Shown piece after piece: positions 58,583 through 64,000 of a stretch of DNA of 64,000 nt. The translations under genes and the position numbers were made by a program. The notes beneath the pieces are model-generated. The model was given only the letters and a program-made list of their open reading frames with translations. It ran no database searches and had not been told where the DNA came from. The stretch covers positions 5,048,001-5,112,000 of the forward strand of contig NZ_CP067420.1 in assembly GCF_016653635.2 (NCBI RefSeq), read 5' to 3'. This DNA comes from Skermanella sp. TT6 (lineage in GTDB: Bacteria; Pseudomonadota; Alphaproteobacteria; Azospirillales; Azospirillaceae). Positions within the stretch are counted from its first letter, which is position 1. Every line of letters begins with the position of its first letter.

Positions 58583-58912
58583 TTACCGCGGGCTGAAGCC
58601 GACCCGGCTGAGCGGCGTGGATACCAACCCGGCAGCAGGTGCTGCATCCGGCTTTGCGTAAGCGCCCGTAACGGCCTTCATGCCGCGCAATTTGCCGGTG
58701 ATCGCCTCGACCTGCCAGGGCTTCGCGCCCTCGATGATGAAGAAGGTGGAGAGCCCGCCATCCCGCCCTCGGATATGCTTATGCATGGGAACCAGCCTGA
58801 CGCCGAGCGACCGGACGGTTCTGGAGATGCGCTGGGCTTCCTCATTCTCCTTGACGTTGCCTTCACGCAGCCAGCGCGCGGCCTCGGGCGTCACGGTAAG
58901 AACAATCTCCAT
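58583..58912 (-). CDS. Small propeptide-like protein paired with the S8 peptidase
   Basis: I do not recognise a named family for this 109-residue protein (MEIVLTVTPEAARWLREG). Its C-terminal half, FFIIEGAKPWQVEAITGKLRG followed by GAYAKPDAAPA, resembles the N-terminal region of the adjacent peptidase (QLEEIAERLAACPE, then AAYVKPPAAPA). This is the pattern of an I9-like subtilisin propeptide or inhibitor. It has a GGAGGG ribosome-binding site and no signal peptide, and it lies 191 bp downstream of the peptidase on the same strand. A role as a separate inhibitor or folding partner is inferred. Confidence 0.65.
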   Translation of the reverse strand: MEIVLTVTPEAARWLREGNVKENEEAQRISRTVRSLGVRLVPMHKHIRGRDGGLSTFFIIEGAKPWQVEAITGKLRGMKAVTGAYAKPDAAPAAGLVSTPLSRVGFSPR

Positions 58913-59103
58913 ACGCACCCTCCGACAAGACAGGTTATTCTCAACCCGCCCCATGAACCGAGACTCGCGCCGCAAGCGGGACCCGCGCGACGGTTAGTCG
59001 GTATGGGGGAGTCACCATAACACACCTTCCAAGCAGCGAGACAACTATCTTTAGCGAGAGTCAAGCGAGCCAAAAGGGCTGACGCCGAGCGATACTTCGC
59101 GCA

Positions 59104-60606
59104 TCAGGCGAATGACAGCGCCAGCGCGGTCAAAGCCTTCAGATCGGGCCGACTGCCGATCCGTTCAGCAGCCGGCTTACCGGGAGCCCCTGCCTGCGGA
59201 GTCCCGCTGGCCCGAAGCAGGTCGCGCGCCTGACCCGGGTTCAACGGGGTAAGTCCGGCGGCCCGCCGGATGCCCTGGATACAGGCCAGCACGCCGGCGA
59301 CCATCGCGGCGGCGCTCGAGGTACCGCTGAATCTTCCCGTATACCATCGATCCTCGTCCGCTCCGCCCTGGAGGTCCCCGTACCCGGCGGTGACCACCTC
59401 ACGTCCCCAGCCCTGCGCATCGACGGCGCTTCCGTAGTTCGAAAAGCCCAGGCGCGAGCAGTTGGGGCCGTGACTGCCGCAGGGCGGCGCTCCCGCGCCG
59501 ACGAGGATCGCACCCGAGTCGCGGGCACCACGACGGAAAGGATTGCGCCACTGGTGAGGAAAGCCCGGCATCGCGCTGTCGTAAAGGGGATCATCAAGAT
59601 TCTCTCCCCCATTGCCTGCCACGGCGACGACGATGATGCCGTCGTCCACTACCTTGCGGATCGCGGTGAAATCATCGTCCCACCATTCCGTGGCGATGTA
59701 TCCGCTCTGGTTGGACATCACCGAGAATTGTTGGCCGGGTCCCGGCCGGTGTATCTCGATAAGGATGATGTCACCCGGCTCTAACTTCGCCGCCGCGCCA
59801 TAGATGGCCTCGGCGCTTCCAACCCCGCCATTCTCCCGAAAGATGGAGACGCCGCCGAACTGGCAGCCGGGCGCCACGCCCATGACGCCATGGGAACCAC
59901 CAAGCAGCGCCAGAACCGCCGTGCCATGATTCCGCCATGAGGGATCTGTCAAAGACCCACGCTGCAATCCGACCGACCCCGCTCTCAAGGCTTCATGGGT
60001 GAACTGCCAGCCACCCTCGACATCAATGATCCGCACCTTCTCGCCACGCCCGCCCGGCAGGGACCAAGCGTGGAACGCATCGACACCTCCGGGAGCCGGT
60101 TCCAGGTAGGACTGGAGCCTCCTGAAATCGGATACCCCCGACGGCATAGGGCCTGACGGGACTTTGCCCTTGAGGCCCGGATCGACCCGCCCTATGTCCG
60201 GGGTCCCCAGCAGCGTGGCCGGAGCAGCAGGGGGCTTGACGTAGGCTGCGGCGATCTCCGGGCATGCGGCCAAACGCTCCGCGATCTCCTCCAACTGTCT
60301 TCGGCCCATCCGTCCGCCGAGGGGTTCCGCCGCGAAGAAAGCCTCCAGCCTCGAAACGGCGGACCGCTCGGCGTCGAACCACCGGTCAGCCGGCGCGTCC
60401 CCGCGGGATCCGTCCGCCCTGCCGAACAGTCTGCGGAACCGGATCCCGAATTTGGCCGCAATGTCCTGATGCGTTAATCCGGACATGAGGGCATCGGCCG
60501 GCATATGTTGCGACCAAGGTGTCTCGGGCGGCTCTTGGTTCAAGGTTATGATGAGCTCGCATCCATCTCCCGACTGCGGGTCATAATCAGAGATCGCTTC
60601 GCTCAT
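59104..60606 (-). CDS. Leaderless subtilisin-like (S8) serine peptidase
   Basis: The 500-residue protein has the S8 catalytic triad: aspartate in VRIIDVEGGWQF, histidine in SWRNHGTAVLALLGG and serine in FSGTSSAAAMVAGVLA, with VVAVAGNGGEN as the oxyanion asparagine region. About 190 residues precede the catalytic domain and end in EIAAAYVKPPAAPA, typical of a propeptide-like segment. No signal peptide is visible, so it may act in the cytoplasm. The ATG at 60606 is used; a GTG at 60696 would add 30 residues. Its DNA is less GC-rich than the neighbours and is preceded by an AT-rich patch. Confidence 0.88.
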   Translation of the reverse strand: MSEAISDYDPQSGDGCELIITLNQEPPETPWSQHMPADALMSGLTHQDIAAKFGIRFRRLFGRADGSRGDAPADRWFDAERSAVSRLEAFFAAEPLGGRMGRRQLEEIAERLAACPEIAAAYVKPPAAPATLLGTPDIGRVDPGLKGKVPSGPMPSGVSDFRRLQSYLEPAPGGVDAFHAWSLPGGRGEKVRIIDVEGGWQFTHEALRAGSVGLQRGSLTDPSWRNHGTAVLALLGGSHGVMGVAPGCQFGGVSIFRENGGVGSAEAIYGAAAKLEPGDIILIEIHRPGPGQQFSVMSNQSGYIATEWWDDDFTAIRKVVDDGIIVVAVAGNGGENLDDPLYDSAMPGFPHQWRNPFRRGARDSGAILVGAGAPPCGSHGPNCSRLGFSNYGSAVDAQGWGREVVTAGYGDLQGGADEDRWYTGRFSGTSSAAAMVAGVLACIQGIRRAAGLTPLNPGQARDLLRASGTPQAGAPGKPAAERIGSRPDLKALTALALSFA

Positions 60607-60782
60607 CGTCGCACCATTGAACAGAAATTCCCGCAGGGCGGTCGCGGGCAGCCCGTAAGCTCCGCCCAGCTTCCTCTTAAGGTAGTTTGTTCCCACGGAT
60701 ATGCCACGAAATCAATATAAATATCCTGAGAAAGATGCGGTAAAATTGTCCTGCTGCAAATTGCCGACTCTAACGAAGCCGG

Positions 60783-61268
60783 TCACCCGACCGGCACGCC
60801 CTCCGGGTTCTCGCTGCCGCTTCGGTAGCGGTAGGTGCCCTCGCCCATGGCGATCAGGTTGCCCTCGGCGTCGAAGACCTCGCAGCTTGCCATGAAGATC
60901 TTGCGGCCGCCGCCGCGCCGGCGGCCGACCGCGCGGAGCGTGCCGCCGCTGGCCTGCCCCAGGAAGCTGGTGGTCAGAGACAGGGTGACGGTGCCGCGCT
61001 TGTTGCCCGGAACGGTGCAGAAGGTGCCGGCGAAGCCGCCGACGGTGTCGATCAGGGTGGCGAGCACGCCGCCATGGACGACGCCGCCGCGGTTCAGGTG
61101 GCGCGGCAGCAGGTCCAGCACCAGCACCGCCTCGTCGGGCTTCCATTCCGCCAGGCGGTAGCGGATCGTCCGCTGGAAGGCGGACGGCTGCTCCGGCGCG
61201 AGCAGGGGATCGGCGAACGGCTCCAGATCGTTCGGCTCTTCTGCGTGAGGGTTTGGCGGCATCGTCAT
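60783..61268 (-). CDS. PaaI-type hotdog-fold thioesterase
   Basis: The 161-residue protein has the hotdog motif HLNRGGVVHGGVLATLIDTVGGFAG and SLTTSFLGQASGGTLRAVGRRRGGGRKIFMASCEVFDAEG, matching acyl-CoA thioesterases of the PaaI group. The substrate is unknown. ATG codons at 61268 and 61262 are both possible starts. It is divergent from the glutathione S-transferase gene and ends near the peptidase promoter region. Confidence 0.92.
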   Translation of the reverse strand: MTMPPNPHAEEPNDLEPFADPLLAPEQPSAFQRTIRYRLAEWKPDEAVLVLDLLPRHLNRGGVVHGGVLATLIDTVGGFAGTFCTVPGNKRGTVTLSLTTSFLGQASGGTLRAVGRRRGGGRKIFMASCEVFDAEGNLIAMGEGTYRYRSGSENPEGVPVG

Positions 61269-61426
61269 GGGCTGGGTACCTGTACGCGGTGTCCGGAAGA
61301 TGGAAACCAGAGGGTAACGCGCCGCACCCCCGTCCCGACAGCATGCGCTCGCGGCATACTGGAAATTCGCGGCCATCGGTTATCATCGGCGGGCACGTTC
61401 GACCGCTCCCAGCTTCCGGAGGCACC

Positions 61427-62041
61427 ATGCGGCTCTACGACGATCCCTGCTCGGGCAACGGGTACAAGGTCAGGCTGATGCTGGCCCTGCTCGGGCAGGG
61501 CTACGAGTATATCCCGCTCGACATCGACAAGGCCGAGACCCGCACGCCGGAGTTCCTGGCGAAGAACCCGAACGGCCGCATTCCCCTGCTGGAGCTGGAC
61601 GACGGACGGCTGCTGCCGGAATCGAACGCCATCCTGCATTACCTGGCGGACGGCACGGCTTACCTTCCGGCCGACCGGTTCGGCCACGCCCAGGTGCTGC
61701 AATGGATGTTCTTCGAGCAGTACAGCCACGAGCCGAACATCGCGACCGTCCGCTTCTGGCTGACCCACGGCGTCGAGATGACGCCCTGGCGCGAGGAATC
61801 CGTGGTCCAGAAGCGGATCGCCGGCTACGCCGCGCTCGACGTGATGGAAGCCCATCTGGCGCTGAACCGGTTCTTCGTCGCCGATACCTACACCGTCGCC
61901 GACATCGCGCTCTACGCCTATACCCATGTCGCCCACGAGGGCGGCTTCGACCTGGAGCCCTACCCGTCGGTGCTGGCTTGGCTGAGCCGCGTGGCCGCGC
62001 GTCCCGGGCACGTGGCGATCACCGAGGTTCCGGGACGCTGA
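61427..62041 (+). CDS. Glutathione S-transferase family protein
   Basis: The 204-residue protein has an N-terminal thioredoxin-like domain (MRLYDDPCSGNGYKVRLMLALLG, with the cis-proline region NPNGRIPLLELDDGRLLPESNAIL) and a C-terminal helical domain (HLALNRFFVADTYTVADIALYAYTHVAHEGG). This is the soluble GST fold; the substrate is unknown. A strong GGAGG ribosome-binding site precedes the ATG, and the upstream frame is discarded. Confidence 0.94.
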   Translation: MRLYDDPCSGNGYKVRLMLALLGQGYEYIPLDIDKAETRTPEFLAKNPNGRIPLLELDDGRLLPESNAILHYLADGTAYLPADRFGHAQVLQWMFFEQYSHEPNIATVRFWLTHGVEMTPWREESVVQKRIAGYAALDVMEAHLALNRFFVADTYTVADIALYAYTHVAHEGGFDLEPYPSVLAWLSRVAARPGHVAITEVPGR

Positions 62042-62057
62042 TCCAGGACACGGCCGG

Positions 62058-62786
62058 TCATCCGGGCAGCCAGATCTCGATCGTGCGCTCCCGCGGCTTC
62101 GGATCGTAATGGGTGAAGTCGATGACCCGGAAATCCTGCCCTCCGAACCGCTCGCCATAGAGTCCGCCGAGCCGCTCGGCGAGGCTCGCCGCCGCGTCCC
62201 GGTCCTCCGGGAAGAAATAGCGCACGTTGCCGGAGGAGACGCTGCTCCGGACGGTCCGCGTATCGATGACGGTCAGCCCTTCGGAGCGCAAGGCCCCGAC
62301 CACGTCGGCGGCGACCGTCGCGAGCGGCGGGGTGGCGTAATGATGCACGAACAGGCGGGCGCCGCTCAGCGGCGTCGGGTCCGCCGGTCCGGGCGGCGGA
62401 AGGTCGGGCGGCGGAGCTTCCGCGGCCGGCGGCACCGGCGGCGGCGCGTAGGCTTCCTCCCCGCCCAGGGGCAGCGGGGCGCCCAGTATCTCCGGTTCGA
62501 TGACGACCGCGTCCGGCGCCGCCGGACGGGCGGGACTCAGCACGTCGACGATCAGCACATAGGTCGCGAAGCCCAGCCCGATTCCCGCCAACAGGAAGCC
62601 CGCCAGAAATCCCAGGGCGAAGCGCCCGGCGCGGCGCGGCGGCGCGGGCGGCGGCCTGCGCGCCGGAGTCGGTTCCGCCGGCCCGGAGGGTTGGGCGGCG
62701 GCACCGACGGGCCGTTTGAAACGGGGGAACTCCTCGTCCGGCCAGTCCGCTGCTTTGGGAGGCGAAAGCGGTCTGCGCGAAGTCAT
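62058..62786 (-). CDS. Membrane-anchored protein with C-terminal LytR_C-like domain
   Basis: The 242-residue protein has a proline-rich cytoplasmic N-terminus, one membrane helix (FALGFLAGFLLAGIGLGFATYVLIV), a long Pro/Ala-rich linker and a compact C-terminal domain (RLFVHHYATPPLATVAADVVGALRSEGL ... SGNVRYFFPEDRDAAASLAERLG). The last part resembles LytR_C/SPOR-like envelope domains, but the match is weak. It is probably an envelope-associated protein. It lies downstream of ettA on the same strand, behind a terminator-like hairpin. Confidence 0.7.
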   Translation of the reverse strand: MTSRRPLSPPKAADWPDEEFPRFKRPVGAAAQPSGPAEPTPARRPPPAPPRRAGRFALGFLAGFLLAGIGLGFATYVLIVDVLSPARPAAPDAVVIEPEILGAPLPLGGEEAYAPPPVPPAAEAPPPDLPPPGPADPTPLSGARLFVHHYATPPLATVAADVVGALRSEGLTVIDTRTVRSSVSSGNVRYFFPEDRDAAASLAERLGGLYGERFGGQDFRVIDFTHYDPKPRERTIEIWLPG

Positions 62787-62860
62787 GTCGAGAACCCGAT
62801 CTGGCTGGCGGTCTCTCTACAACTCCGGATCGGGTCCAAGGTTCATGGAAAAGCGGCGAT

Positions 62861-62896
62861 CTCCGCCGATCACGGCCTTATGGGTGATCGGCGGAG
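62861..62896 (-). terminator. Rho-independent-like terminator after ettA
   Basis: CTCCGCCGATCAC (62861-62873) and GTGATCGGCGGAG (62884-62896) form a perfect 13-bp stem with a 10-nt loop, beginning 11 bp after the ettA stop on the minus strand. A short TTTT follows about 10 bases later. It probably ends the ettA transcript. Confidence 0.6.
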
Positions 62897-62907
62897 GCGT
62901 GTTCCCG

Positions 62908-64000
<1,093 letters not shown>

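Overview
The window is high-GC, densely coded DNA with almost no mobile-element content. It reads as the chromosome of an alphaproteobacterium, most likely a member of the Rhodospirillales/Azospirillales (Azospirillum- or Skermanella-like). This assignment is an inference from gene content: a sucCDAB/mdh block, a MucR/Ros regulator, two DUF2336 proteins, ccoGHIS next to an FNR-type regulator, a RibB with a degenerate RibA-like domain, and a glyA-nrdR-rib-nusB-thiL block. No tRNA, rRNA, CRISPR array, transposase or integrase was seen.

Layout. 1-7.7 kb: TCA-cycle genes mdh and sucC-sucD-sucA-odhB, all on the minus strand. 7.9-19.7 kb: a sulfur-oxidation region. It contains soxY-soxZ-soxB-ccdA/soxV, a divergent pair (SoxS-like thioredoxin and HbpS-type protein), and a long minus-strand unit: fccA-fccB-napC-like-tetrahaem cytochrome-soxC-soxD-dsrE. 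SoxA and SoxX are absent from the window. The two minus-strand sulfur units share a candidate operator, TATATyAk-N8-TATATAAT, upstream of each. 19.7-24.7 kb: two DUF2336 proteins around a Nudix hydrolase, a DUF1178 protein and a methyltransferase. 24.9-27.0 kb: a histidine kinase with a complete ethylene-receptor-like membrane domain, overlapping a single-domain response regulator. 27-30 kb: nitrilase-family amidase, glutaredoxin, ComF and an NDUFAF5-like methyltransferase. 30-35.6 kb: fnr and ccoS-ccoI-ccoH-ccoG (cbb3 oxidase maturation) with an FNR-like box upstream of ccoG. 35.7-36.0 kb: a gene-free stretch with two degenerate copies of a palindromic REP-like element.

36-48.6 kb: housekeeping genes. 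These are an enoyl-CoA hydratase, a thioesterase, rplM-rpsI, argC, and the rpiB-glyA-nrdR-ribD / ribE-ribB-ribH-nusB-thiL block. An acyltransferase-3 gene in the opposite orientation interrupts this block between ribD and ribE. 49-50 kb: mucR, followed by a 60-bp perfect palindrome, and a small conserved protein. 50-55.3 kb: glutaryl-CoA dehydrogenase, a MarR regulator and a valine-degradation operon (isobutyryl-CoA dehydrogenase, 3-hydroxyisobutyryl-CoA hydrolase, mmsB) behind a near-consensus sigma-70 promoter. 55.5-58.5 kb: diacylglycerol-kinase-like protein, metallophosphoesterase and hemB. 58.6-60.7 kb: a leaderless subtilisin-like peptidase and a small protein whose C-terminal half resembles the peptidase's own N-terminal (propeptide-like) region. 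60.8-64 kb: a thioesterase, a glutathione S-transferase, a membrane-anchored protein and the 3' part of ettA, which runs off the window.

How it fits together. Thiosulfate or sulfide electrons would enter through SoxYZ/SoxB/SoxCD and FccAB in the periplasm. They could pass through the unusual tetrahaem cytochrome and the NapC-like quinol-side cytochrome to oxidases, including a cbb3 oxidase matured by the CcoGHIS proteins. The most promising novelties are the SoxAX-less sulfur cluster with its duplicated tetrahaem cytochrome and shared operator, the ethylene-receptor-type kinase, and the peptidase with a separate propeptide-like partner.
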